Both the position numbers and the translations under genes were made by a program. Shown here piece by piece: positions 14,349 to 25,052 of a stretch of DNA of 64,000 nt; position 1 is the first letter of the stretch, and the number at the start of each line of letters is the position of its first letter. This DNA comes from Tenebrio molitor (Eukaryota > Arthropoda > Insecta > Coleoptera > Tenebrionidae): assembly GCF_963966145.1 (NCBI RefSeq), contig NC_091048.1, positions 18,972,001 to 19,036,000 of the forward strand, given 5' to 3'. Below the pieces are notes generated by a model. The model saw only the letters and a list, made by a program, of their open reading frames with translations, was not told the origin of the DNA and did no database searches.

Positions 14349-14500
14349 GTGCGATTCTCTTTTAAAATTTACCAATATTGCTACATAACAAGGTTGTAGT
14401 TGCTATGATATGAAACTGTTGATTGGTTGGATCTATGAAAAATCAATGTTGTTCAATAACAATATTGCTAAATCTTGAAACAGAATCGCACTAATTAGTT
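14349..14500. mobile_element. MITE family B, copy 1
   Basis: Inverted ends containing GTGCGATTCT enclose about 150 bp with AACAAGGTTGTAGTT and TGTTGATTGGTTGGAT. A closely similar copy in the same orientation is at 32768-32920. Exact target duplication is unclear. Confidence 0.75.
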
Positions 14501-14948
14501 TTTATTTAAGGGTCGACGCACAGATAGCAGTATTCAAGTATGTACATACTAGAATATAACAAAAGGAGTACGAAAGGTTTTCTTTCATTTTTAAACAAAC
14601 ATGAGATATTTAAATGAATCTTCTTGGAAAAATACTTGAATTTAACATGCTACTTATCCGAAAACAATCCTCAGTTTATTATTTTAATGGAAAAATTATG
14701 GACATTTACATTTTTGTAACAATGAAAATGAAAATTCTCGTATTATACTTTTACATTTACACATAAAAAAAGAGTTGCTGTTGCATTAGTTAATTAACAC
14801 ATAGCAACATTTGGCAACAAACAGTATCTAACTTACTCAAGAATTGTAAATTTCAAATATTGCTTCCTCGTCAGCTTACTAAAACTTACTAAAAATAAAC
14901 TTTTTACCAAATCAGCTTTATTGCCTTCAGAATTTTAGACTAAAAACA

Positions 14949-15211
14949 ATAGTAGTTTATTTGACGAGTTTGTGTGTAAATTGGGCTTTTTTTGGCACGC
15001 GTGGGCCATTTTATAACGCGAGTGAAACGAGCGTTTTAAAGGCCCACTCGTGCCAAAAAAGGCCCAATTTACACACGAACGAGTTGAATACAACGTTTTT
15101 TTGTTCGACGAGCCCCTTAAAGGCTCCAAATCGTTTAAAACCTTTGACAAGTTGTGACATTTATCAAAATCCGTTCACATAGGAGAAAATTCTCAAATTC
15201 TGACAGTCTCG
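14949..15211 (+). mobile_element. hairpin MITE family C, copy 1
   Basis: It contains a nearly perfect hairpin: TGTGTAAATTGGGC...GGCAC is mirrored by GTGCC...GCCCAATTTACACA. The loop is built on CGAGTGAAACGAGCG. An outer segment reads CTCAAATTCTGACAGT. Copy 2 lies inverted at 33861-34145 inside the reverse transcriptase relic, and comparing the copies defines the ends. Confidence 0.8.
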
Positions 15212-15299
15212 AACAAAAAAAAGTTTTTATCCAACATTCAATAGTAATATCGTGTTTTACTAGTTAGTTTTAATTGAGTAAACTGGGCTATAACTAGTC

Positions 15300-15545
15300 T
15301 GTTGTTATAACCCACGTTGCCATTTGCACCGTGGGTTATAACATACATAACCCACGTTGCCATTAGCACCGTGGGTTATTAACGTCCATAACCCATCGGG
15401 AGCAGAATTTCATCAATAATGTCATTATCTAAAAATTTTGGAATATTGGATAAAACGTTGTATGGCATACGTGGGTTATTAAGTACTACCCACTCGAGGT
15501 AATAACCTACTCGGGCAAGCCCTCGTAGGTTACATTTGTAATATC
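15300..15545. repeat. palindromic repeats with ATAACCCACG core
   Basis: Two tandem 33-bp palindromes (ATAACCCACG...CGTGGGTTAT, loop GCCATTTGC or GCCATTAGC) start near 15308 and 15347. Further half-units occur near 15390, 15470 and 15550, around a second hairpin containing ACTCGAGG and CCTCGTAGGTTA. This looks like a fold-back element, not a CRISPR array. Confidence 0.65.
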
Positions 15546-15634
15546 TTAAATAACCCACTTATACCATAAATAACTATTTAATCACTAAATGAAACTTACC
15601 TCCACTGTTTTATTTCAAAATTTAGATTTAGATA

Positions 15635-15908
15635 TTGGGTGATTCAAAATGATTGTGGCCAAGTATGGCAACTATGTACTAAAATTTACGTGGCAACTGT
15701 GTGGGTAGGGTAGAGTTGATATTTCTTTGACAGTTCATAGTCGCGCAATTTTGAAAACTGTCAAATCAATGTGTAATGATATCAAAAAAATCAAATGCAC
15801 GCTTATGAAATGTCATACAAATGACAACTCTACCTCATCCACACAGTTGCCACATACATTTTCATACATAGTTGCCATACTTGGCCACAATCATTTTGAA
15901 TCACCCAA
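15635..15908. mobile_element. TA-flanked MITE with about 90-bp inverted arms
   Basis: The arms begin TTGGGTGATTCAAAATGATT and match over about 90 bp, with TA on both sides. The centre resembles neither coding sequence nor other elements here. The terminal sequence is similar in style to 40641-40967. Confidence 0.85.
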
Positions 15909-17262
15909 TAGATTAGATAGAAGATGATTACATTGAAATTTAACTTTCAGAAATACAGACATTAACAGACTGAAATTTGTGCAGGTATTTTAACCAGTGG
16001 TAGAACTCCACAATAGGTAACGAGTGAGCCAACAATGCCTTATACAAATGTTGATATTTTTCGAGAAAAATGGGGCTAAAAGTTTTTCAAAAAACATGTA
16101 GCAGCCACTAAATTGTACGAAAAAATGGGTCAAAATAAATCCACAGTAGACTTTTTTGTCACTTTGAGAAGAACCTCAATTTTAACCTGGAGAAAATCGA
16201 TATGGTTTTGATCTATGGCGAAGCCCGTGGACATTCAGAGCTAGCACGGCAAATACACGGTGAAAGGTTTCCTTAAACTTTAAAGGATACTTCCCAATTC
16301 ACGAACCTTTAATGCACCACCCTTTGTTCGACTTTCTTGGGCACAATGGCCAGGCATTTTGAGCAACTTCTTTGATGTTTCATTTTATGCTTTTACTCAC
16401 AATTAGTCTTTTTACTTTGTTGTTTAAACCTTTTTTTTCTGAATAAGTTGCAGGCACTATTTCATCATCATTTTACAAATTTTAGCCAAGATTCATGATG
16501 AAACTAAAAAAAAAAAAAATTAAGGATAATAATCAAACATAACCTCCAATGATAGAAAAGCATGACATTTTAGGTTGGTCGTACGTCAAAATTGCTCGCC
16601 AAATTTGAAAATTTTCAGCGGTTCCCAAACAAACCGATTCCATTGATTCTCTTGTAAACCATGAACATTTGTATAGGGCAAGTTGGGTTATTTTGTCTTC
16701 TTTTACGACCTACTACCTCTTGTTAAAATATTTGCACAACTTTCAAAATCAGACTGTATATGTGTACAGTAGTAACAATTTAACAATACATACATAAAAT
16801 GCCCATAATTCATTTCTGACACATTTAATCAAAGATGAAATAGTCTGAACTTGTTTTTTAAAATTGGCAATTCTTAATCTACTTACGTGACCAGTCATCT
16901 CAGATGACCGGGTTGAAAGAGAATTAACGACTGAAGCCTAAGTCAATATCCAAGTTTTTAAATGGGGAAGTAAACTTTTAAACAAATTAGGAAGTATCAA
17001 ATTATTGTCAATAACAATTTCGAATCATTGTTTTAAGTTGTTAACAGTTAATCTGAGCAATGAAAGATGAAGCCGATAAGATAATAAAACATTACGAAGA
17101 AAACAAACCTGCCGAAAATTAAACTGTTGACGACCAAGGAATCAAAAAAATAGTTGTTGAAGGAATACCCCTCAATGATTGATGGCGTCAAAATGTACGG
17201 TTTCAGAGGGGTTTATTTCCAGAAAGCAAGAGGCTTTCATAGACGAGAGGCAAGTGAAAATA
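15909..17262 (+). other. intron stretch containing one transposase relic
   Basis: Apart from the relic at 16190-16392, this is AT-rich sequence with a short A tract near 16508 and no further signal. Confidence 0.35.
16190..16392 (+). pseudogene. internally deleted IS630/mariner-type transposase (DUF4817 type)
   Basis: One frame reads EKIDMVLIYGEARGHSELAR, then IHGERFP, a stop, and TLKDTSQFTNL. This is the N-terminal helix-turn-helix seen in insect transposases with a DUF4817 domain. In the same frame about 90 bp later comes MARHFEQLL, the conserved C-terminal tail of that family. The catalytic middle is deleted. Related remnants occur at 19725-19845 and 55735-55832. Confidence 0.6.
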
Positions 17263-18078
17263 CAGTGCGTTCGTAAAGTTCGGAATAAATTCGATAAAAC
17301 TCTAAGTATTAATTTCTGAGAAAAATCCTTGAACAGGGCAACTTTGTTTTTAAAAAGTGCATATTGTTCAGTACTTTGCTTATATTGACAGCTTGTCATC
17401 TCCTAATAATGACGTCATCAATAATTTTTTTAAATGACAACCCCCATTATTTTCTTATTTTTCTGGTACGTCTTCGTACCAGCTAAACGACAATGAAAAA
17501 AATTTACACCTTACATAACAATTTTTTTGAGAAAATGACGAATTTTACTTCAAAAATTTAATTTAATTTTTACCTTAATTTTTTTTTTTTTTCAATAGAT
17601 TTAGTTACAACGGAAGGTTTATTTTAATAGACCACATAATTTAGAACGATTTGCGGTAGAGAATTTGCACTGAAACGGAACAAATAAGCCCTAAGATTAT
17701 TGAGCGCAGTGTACAAAGTGTCGGTGAGTGCCAAATAGTTGGCGGGAGGCAATTTCAACATTTGCGTTAAATTTTATTGTTAACCTGAGATGTTACATTA
17801 AAAATTAAGTTAAATTTTTTAAGTAAAATTTGTTATTTTCTCAAAAAAATTGTTATGTAAGGTATTTTTTTTTTTTCATTAGAAAAAGAGGAAAAACTGA
17901 GGGTTGTTATTTAAAAAAATTATTGATGACGTCATTATTAGAAGACGACAAGCTGTCAACTTAAATAACGTACTGTACAACATGCACTTTTTAAAAACAA
18001 TGACCTCTTCGAGGATTTTTCTTAGAAATTAATACTTACAATTTTATCGAATTTATTCCGAACTTTACGAACGCACTG
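17263..18078. mobile_element. long-TIR element, family D copy 1
   Basis: It is flanked by TA (17261-17262 and 18079-18080) with ends CAGTGCGTTCGTAAAGTTCG. The arms are inverted over about 200 bp, include TGACGTCAT, and are followed by AACAATTTTTTTGAGAAAAT. The centre carries AGTTGGCGGGAGGCAATTTC. No coding frame is present. Relatives are at 50271-51157 (full length), 58425-58590 and 32315-32450 (partial). Confidence 0.85.
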
Positions 18079-18809
18079 TATAATATTTTTGTTGTGAGAA
18101 AATGTGTTGAGTTGTGATCATGTATAATTACTGTAAGAAGTAGAAAACGAGGCAAATTCTTACAGTGTTGGAGAAAAGTAATGTCCAGTTACAAAATCAG
18201 AGCTTAGCTTCCAATGAAATCAAGTTTGTTGCAAAACCAAAATTTGAACCCAAAATTTCAATGTGGATAACGATTTCAGAATATAGTGTCTGCTTCTTAC
18301 ACCGATCAAATTCGCAACGCTGCGATCACTGCTAAGGGTTATAAACCAAAAGATATGGCTGACTGGTTAAGTCAAAATAACGTTCTATTTGTCTTCAAAA
18401 ATTGTTCTTCAGTTCCGTAGAGAAAAGAACAAAATAAAAGAAGTTTATCAATTAGTTATCCAAAATATGATAGACGGGGTTCTTGGAAAATTACTAAATA
18501 TCGAAGCATAGAGGTCATTTCAGTTTTTGAAGTACATCGTTGCAGTTTTGTTCACATAAATCAAACTTGTCATCCAAAAATGATTCTAAAAATTTGAATA
18601 TACCTAGTCACTAACAACTTTATCCCATTTATTTTTACATTAGACGTTAGAAGTGAGAAGGTTTTCGTTTCTAGAGATCCAAATGTCGACACAGAAGATT
18701 AGTCCCTTAACATTTCTACATATATGGTGCAATATTGAAGATTTTGTAACAGGGAGAAAAATAAAATGAAAACGCAGAAGTGCCCATGTAATTCAAACCC
18801 TAGTTAATA
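18079..18809. other. intron stretch, nothing assignable
   Basis: AT-rich sequence without recognisable coding, inverted repeats or motifs. Confidence 0.35.
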
Positions 18810-18986
18810 AAGGGTGTTTTTTTTAAATTTGGCGTCGAAGTAGGCGTTGGAGAGTCGATTGAGATCGCACCACTCGTGTAAAAGCGTAAGATTTAAACAG
18901 CTGATCCGTGATCCGTAACCTGTATAGTCCGTTCACAATCGACATTTCAATGCCTACTTCGACGCTAAATTTTTAAAAACACCCGT
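18810..18986. mobile_element. MITE family E, copy 1
   Basis: The ends are AGGGTGTTTTT and its complement, followed by GGCGTCGAAGTAGGCGTTG-like arms. TA flanks both sides. The internal segment ATCCGTGATCCGTAAC and a CACCACTCG block recur in the related element at 49203-49381. Confidence 0.75.
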
Positions 18987-19137
18987 TATTCCAGGTTTAA
19001 ATAAATTTTGGAGAAAAAATTTGCGAACAGAAAAAAGTTTACAGACTTTTATGTTCCATGAAATTTTTAGTTTGAATTTTCTTTTAATATTAGCATTGTC
19101 TAGTAAGTTCTACTTACTTACAATGATATTAGGTATA

Positions 19138-19305
19138 GTCCGATTCAGGAAAGATTGCAAGTGGCTCACCAATCAATGTACGAATTTAGCAATTTCTACA
19201 TACGTTTCAAAGATCTTTTCTTTTAACATAAGCATAAACGGTTCACCGTATGTCGTAACTTAGCAATACATTGATGACGCACTTACGTTCCTTCCTGAAT
19301 CGGAC
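19138..19305. mobile_element. MITE abutting the next element
   Basis: The inverted ends are GTCCGATTCAGGAA. TA lies at 19136-19137 and 19306-19307. The right TA is also the left TA of the element starting at 19308. Confidence 0.75.
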
Positions 19306-19724
19306 TACAGTGCATTTTTTTAAACTGTTGCCATAGGGAATTGCATGGTAAAATTTATACCCCCTGTTAACTTTTGTTCTGATGAAAATATTTAAACCAT
19401 TTTTGGAACAAAGTTGGAAGATTTTTTAAACTATCGGATAGATAACAATTCAATATCCTAAACTGTCGAAAAAGTTATGAAAAAAATATTTTCTAGCGCG
19501 CCGAAATAATAGTACGTCGAGCGGCCGCCAGAATAGCGTCGGCTCAACCAACACCTGACTACTTTTGACTTTTGTCAATTTCATTTAAAAAATAAATAGC
19601 GAGATCTCCTCGACGCTATGATTAAATTAACTTTTGGAAAGCAGAACATCTAAACATTTATTTATTTAAAAAAAAAAAACAAAACGTAAAAACGTTAACG
19701 CACAAAATAACTCAACAAGTTAAC

Positions 19725-19845
19725 AGAAATTGTCAAAGGAATTGTTCAAAGTGTTTTCCTTCGACTGCTAGACAATATCACAAGCAAGCTTCAGTTATTC
19801 TTGCCCTTAATTCCTCCAAAGTTTCCGGTTGACCTCTTATGCGTT
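19725..19845 (-). pseudogene. transposase C-terminal remnant (IS630/mariner type)
   Basis: The minus strand reads RIRGQPETLEELRARITEAC, a stop, then YCLAVEGKHFEQFL. This is the C-terminal end of insect IS630-like transposases with a short internal deletion. It lies near the left arm of 19308-22182 and may be that element's own decayed gene. Confidence 0.55.
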
Positions 19846-20050
19846 TTTTTTAACTATTACCATAGGGAATTAATTGCATGGTAAAAATTATACCCTCTGT
19901 TGGCTTATGATTCAACTCAGATTTGGTGCTAATTTTTATTTTTGTAATAAATCATTAATAAGACTACGTAGTGCATACTGTTTGAACAACGACAAGCAGT
20001 TTTATTTTACTAATTTTACTCTTCAAAGTTGAAATTAATGAACGTAAATA

Positions 20051-21582
20051 CACTGAACTCCAAAATTAACGCATCACTTTGATTTTTTTAATTAAAAAAG
20101 CAAATTTTGAAATATTTAAAAAAATATATAACAATAACAGCTGAACCATGGGAAATATTTTCAACACATTTTCTTACAAAAAAGAGCAATAAATGTAAAA
20201 AAAAATACAAAAATTCGAAAAGGTAACATCACGAGTAAAAATGAGAAATCAAAAAAACCATCGAAATTTAAAGATTATTTTCCTGAAATCTTGTATTGTC
20301 CCCTCTAGCGTTAATTGTACCTTAATAACGTAGTGGCATGTTAAAAATGAGGTTTCTGTTATGATTTTACCCTATATTTTGCCAAATATCCAGAAGTGCT
20401 CTTGTTAGCTGACTGAAGTCATTTGGACGTCCTTACATTGCCTGTAACAGTTTTTCCATATTATCCCATAAGTGTTCGATTGAGTTGAGGTCAGGGTTAC
20501 GTGCTGGCCACTTCATAACTGATATTTCAATAGTCCTAAATTAGTCGGAAATTACCACTGCAATATGTGGCTGTCTATTATCGTGCATATAAATGAAGTC
20601 TTGCCCTACGAATGGGGCATAAGGTACAACAACAGGTTCCAAGATGTTCGTGCTATATCGATGTGCATTCAAATTGCGTCTAACTAAAACCACCAGCTCT
20701 GTAGCTACGTCTAAAGATATTCCCATCCATACCATTATTGAACCTCCCCCAAAACTCTCTTTAGTAACGAAATTACACTGCGCATATCACTCACCAGGTC
20801 GTCTATACACTATTACCTGTCCGTTAGACTTGTATAGACAGAACCTGGATTCATCGAAGGCCAAAACTCTGCGCCAATCTTGTTCGACCCAATTGACATG
20901 TTCTAATGCAAAGTTTAAACGGGCCCTCCGAAGAGCTGCAGTTAACTTGGATCCAGTGGCTGGTCTTCTCGGATGTACCTGATCCTCCTTTAGTCATTTT
21001 CTAACAGTATTTTCACCCAGGCGGAGTGCATATTGTCTAACATGCGATCTTGAAGTCGGAGAGCAGTGAGAAACCCTTCTCTAATGCTTATTAACCATAA
21101 GTATTGGTCCTGGTGAGGTGTTGTGATCCGTTTTCGGCCTTGTTTCCGCCTCCTTGTGTGCCGTCCAGGCTCCCGATGTCTTCATAGAACTTTAGATACG
21201 GTAGATTGGTTCATACCAAAGTGATATGCTATAGTCCTCCGACTCTCTTGATTCTGGGCTAACAAAACCACTTGCACGGACATTTTAAATGCGAAGTTGT
21301 TCCTAACATCACCCATGTTAAAAGTAAATGAAAATTGATGTCAATACTGATTAAATTTTTCAACTGTTACTAAAAAATTATTTTCGAGTAAATTTAAAAA
21401 TTGAGCAAAAACGATATTTTTGCTCATTTTTGTACACAGTGGCTGGAAATTTTATTTACTCTTGTAGAATGATCTATGTTTTTCCTCTATTTTCAGTGTG
21501 TATAACAATTTTTTACTTTAAAGTAAAACTTTTCAAAAAAACCGTAAAAATACAAGTGATGCGTTAATTTTGGAGGTCAGTG
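20051..21582 (-). mobile_element. Tc1-like transposon, nested, inactive
   Basis: Terminal inverted repeats (CACTGAACTCCAAAATTAAC) are flanked by TA at 20049-20050 and 21583-21584. The transposase is on the minus strand from an ATG at 21315. It begins MGDVRNNFAFKMSVQVVLLA, followed by a helix-turn-helix (RRTIAYHFGMNQSTVSKVL), a THTRRRK-type stretch and GGGSIMVWMGIS. Then come IYMHDNRQPH with the second catalytic Asp, and ARNPDLNSIEHLWD with the final Glu. Stops follow SKVL and appear elsewhere, so it is a pseudogene. The total of 1532 bp is normal for Tc1-like elements, so little is missing. Confidence 0.9.
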
Positions 21583-21599
21583 TAATTTGACAAAAACGT

Positions 21600-21803
21600 A
21601 GTATAGGCCCCGTGCCAAACCCAAATAACCACCACCTGTTGAATTATGTTGGTGAAAACAAAATTACACTAAGTGTATAATGGCAATTTTGATATTACTA
21701 GGATGCTAGACCAATCAAATCTAAGTGTACAACGTTGCCGGTTTATTTTTTGGGTAGAATGCAGTGTTGGTGGTTATTTGGCTTTGGCAAAGACTATAGA
21801 TGA
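21600..21803. mobile_element. small nested MITE
   Basis: Inverted ends share TGCCAAA.CCAAATAACCACC near 21612 and 21785. TATAG-type termini suggest TA duplication, but exact ends are uncertain. Confidence 0.5.
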
Positions 21804-22184
21804 TATGGGAACAAAAATGAGGTTTTATATTTTATTTTATTATTTATGTATTTTAATCATAGCCTCGAGGAGATCTCGCTATTTATTTTTTAAATGAAAG
21901 TGACAAAAGTCAAAAGTGGAAATGGTCAAGTGCTGCTTGAGCCGACAGGGACGCTATTCTGGCGACCGCTCGACGTACTATCATTTCGGCGCGCTAGAAA
22001 ATATTTTTTTCACAACTTTTTCGACAGTTTAGGATATTGAATTGTATTCTGTCCGATAGTTTAAAAAATCTTCAAACTTTGTTCCAAAAATGGTTTGAAT
22101 ATATTCATCAGAACAAAAGTTAACAGGGGGTATAAGTTTTACCATGCAATTCCCTATGGCAACAGTTAAAAAAAATGCACTGTA

Positions 22185-23368
22185 TATGTACATACATTTT
22201 AAAAAATGAAGCGCGTATAACAAACTTTATTAAAATTTCATGCCCTGGTCATCTTTAGTCGCTGGAACATGAATTCCAGACACCTAAGTCTTGGGACTAC
22301 ATTGTTATACATATATTTGTTTCAACATTTCGACGTGCCAGTTTACACGTTCCTAAGATCATATCGAGGGCTTCAAGTCAAAGAGATGTATTGACCATTC
22401 TGTTAATTTTACACGGAAAAACTCGAGGGAAACCCGTACTAAAATTACGGAAAGTGCGATCAGAAATTCTACAGTCGAAAACAGATTAACCTAATTTAGT
22501 ATTTTCTCTAAAAATTTATTTCATTTCTTGTAGAATTAATAGACTTCCCTGACTTATATGTAGTACACAAGTATTTCCACAATTAAGTAATTAGACATGA
22601 AATTGTTAAACTTAACATTTTCTAATTTGAACTTTTATCCTTTAGATAAAAAAAAAAGAAGTTTTTCCTGTTCTTGACAAAATGTGGTTAGTATTATCAG
22701 ATATCTAAAATAAGAATTAAAGATCTAAACAACACGTTTGGTTTTGGTTGTTTTTGATAAAATATTCCATCATCAAGTGTAAAATCTGAACTCTCAAAGT
22801 ACATATTATCGCCACCTCGACATATGTGAAGTTTAATTTTATTTACAATTAGTTAGTAACATACAGCTTTTCGAATTCCTTAAACTCCTTAAAGGTTGGG
22901 AAGCGATTGCATACATTTCAACCAGTCAGAAATAGGAGTCAGTAATGAGACGCAATCGGTCAGAAATGAAACCATTTCCAACCTATGGGGGCGTTACTGT
23001 CGCACCAGTCGCGAAAATCTCTGTACGTTTTTTCGTATCGTAGTTTGCTTTTCTCGGGTAAGAGAATGTTAATTTTTGTGCGGATTCCCACAATTCGGGG
23101 GAGTACACTCTTTTTCACTATCAGACATTTCGTCTGTCAAAAAAAATGAGCAAATGTAAATTTGGTGTGACTTTTGTTAACTAATTTAATAAAATGTCAA
23201 TCGTGCAACGCCTACTAAGTGTTAAGATTTTACCGAAATAAAACGATATTATGGAGGTAGGTTTTTAATTATTTTTTATTATTATAATGTTGCTTGTTTC
23301 ATTAAATGATTGATTGTGAATAAAATAGTATACAAACGGCAAAAGTACCATTCCTGTGTTTTGAGAAC
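22185..23368. other. intron stretch, nothing assignable
   Basis: Mostly AT-rich. A somewhat GC-richer patch at about 22890-23060 contains short repeated strings such as GTCAGAAAT, but no element ends were found. Confidence 0.35.
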
Positions 23369-23370
23369 TA

Positions 23371-24267
23371 CGAGGGCGACTAGAAAAGAAATCTACCTAC
23401 CCATGAAAGAAACAATTGAAACGCACGAGTATTATTTGTCAAATAGTGCCATGTATTCTGACCTTAGTTGCAAAAGTTGAGTTAATTGTGGTAATTAGTT
23501 TCCATTTTATAAAGTGCATTGAGAGTAAAAATGAGTAAGTTAACATTGGAGGATTGCAGGTTGCAAATTTCCGAAAGTCATTTGGGAACTTTAGCCAACG
23601 ATTGTCATTTTTTGGCACAAATTGTGACAGGCGACGAGACTTGGGTGCACCACTGGGATCCTGAGACAAAATCAGAATGAAAGCAGTCGGTTCATAAAGG
23701 GTCCCCTCCCGCAAAAAGGCACCTGACGCAACTCTCTGCCAGAAAATTGATGGCAACCGTTTTTTGAGACGTGAGGGGCATCCTTGTCATTGAATATATG
23801 CCAAAAGGGACCTCAATAAATGCAAATGTCTATGCCAATACGTTGGAGTAGCTTCGTAAAGCAATTGACCAGAAAAGACCTGATTTTTTCAATCGAGAAG
23901 TGTTTCTGCTGCATGACAATGCCACCGCGCATAAATTAGGCCAACTGTGGAAGAATGCAGCTTTTTGGAGATGGACCATTCCCCCTGCAGTCAGGACTTA
24001 GCTCCGTCTGACTTTTACCTCTTCAGGTTACTAAAGAAAAACCTCCGAGGGCGCCGTTTTCACTCTGATGATGACCTTAAAGCAACCATCGACGACTTTT
24101 TTGAGAGTCAAGTTGAAAGATTTTTTTATAAGGGTTTAGGTTCATTGGAGGAGGAATGGAGCAAGTGCACCGGTGTAGGGGTGGATTATATTAAAAAATT
24201 CAATGATCAAAAAAATCGTACGTCTTTTGTTTCATAGCTAGGTAGATTTCTTTTCTAGTTGCCCTCG
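23371..24267 (+). mobile_element. mariner element, deletion derivative
   Basis: Near-perfect 30-bp inverted ends (CGAGGGCGACTAGAAAAGAA, one mismatch) lie between TA dinucleotides at 23369-23370 and 24268-24269. The plus strand carries FLAQIVTGDETWVHHWDPET with the first catalytic Asp. FLLHDNATAH holds the second Asp, and QDLAPSDFYLFRLLKKNL holds the D of the D34D signature, followed by a tail ending near 24237. Most of the N-terminal DNA-binding half is missing, which explains 897 bp against about 1.3 kb for a full mariner. Stops and a frame change near 23940-23990 inactivate the rest. The good termini suggest moderate age. Confidence 0.93.
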
Positions 24268-24269
24268 TA

Positions 24270-24887
24270 GTTACATTACTTTCATCAAATTCATCAAATT
24301 GTAAAACGGATATCGTAGCTACTACTGAAGTTAACTTTTACTTGTAAATTTGTTTCAAATTGAAAATTGCTCATACGTTCGTAAACTGAATTCTACATTT
24401 TTCTATTATCTGTACATACACTAATTTAATTTGCTTGGTTCAATACAAAGGGAATCAAAATTTCCAGTTTTGTTTTGTTTCCCGAATTGCTAAAACTGGT
24501 GGCGCCCTCACCAAACGGATCAACCGAGAGGAACCTCCCCGTCTCCACTGCAGCCGGCCGGAGCGGTCGAAAAGAGAAATTGTTTCGTAACATCATTTTT
24601 GCCTAGTTTATTATTACTTGTGATATCTTGGCATAACGTCTATCTTCCATTTTCAGCGATTTCGGGCAAGATTGTAAAAACATTTCTTCTTTTCCGTACT
24701 TATGCACGTACTAAAAAACAAATGCATACATTATATTATAACAGTATGAGTGTTGAAATAAATTTCTGATCCAGCAGGCGATGATTATCTGTCTTTTCCA
24801 AACGTAGGTCGTCTTTTAGTGGACAAGTCATCTGTTCTGGTAAAACACAGATTGAAATTTTCGGTCCATTTTATATTATTTCCCTTA
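24270..24887. other. intron stretch, nothing assignable
   Basis: A short GC-richer patch at about 24495-24570 (CAGCCGGCCGGAGCGG) sits in otherwise AT-rich sequence. Confidence 0.35.
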
Positions 24888-25049
24888 GGGCCATTTTATA
24901 GAAAGAGAATTAAATATTTCATTCGAATTAAATTTTAATGCGCGATTAACCCATGAATCCGAAACTTGGATTGGTTCAATCTGATCACGTGTTCAGTTAA
25001 TCTCGCATTTGATTACGATTAACTTAATTTCGCTTCGGTAAACTGGCCC
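24888..25049. mobile_element. PIF/Harbinger-type MITE, copy 1
   Basis: The ends are GGGCCA...TGGCCC with TTA on both sides (24885-24887 and 25050-25052), the 3-bp duplication typical of PIF/Harbinger. A second copy in opposite orientation is at 43339-43507; both contain AATCTCGCATTTGATTA or its complement. Confidence 0.8.
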
Positions 25050-25052
25050 TTA

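Larger units (their letters stand above)
19308..22182. mobile_element. long-TIR (about 310 bp) Tc1/mariner-type element
   Basis: The ends are CAGTGCATTTTTTTAAACTG, flanked by TA (19306-19307 and 22183-22184). The inverted arms run about 19308-19630 and 21860-22182, with a GC-rich stretch GCGCGCC...CGTCGAGCGG inside. Near 19843 a further partial copy of the terminal segment (CCATAGGGAATTAATTGCAT) occurs. The interior holds a C-terminal transposase remnant (19725-19845), a Tc1-like element (20051-21582) and a small MITE (about 21600-21803). It is non-autonomous now. Confidence 0.85.

Noticed and set aside
15300..15545. Possible CRISPR-like array
   Set aside because: The repeats are self-palindromic fold-back units with irregular spacing in a eukaryotic intron.
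20644..20982. 112-codon plus-strand frame
   Set aside because: It is antisense to the Tc1-like transposase in the same interval.
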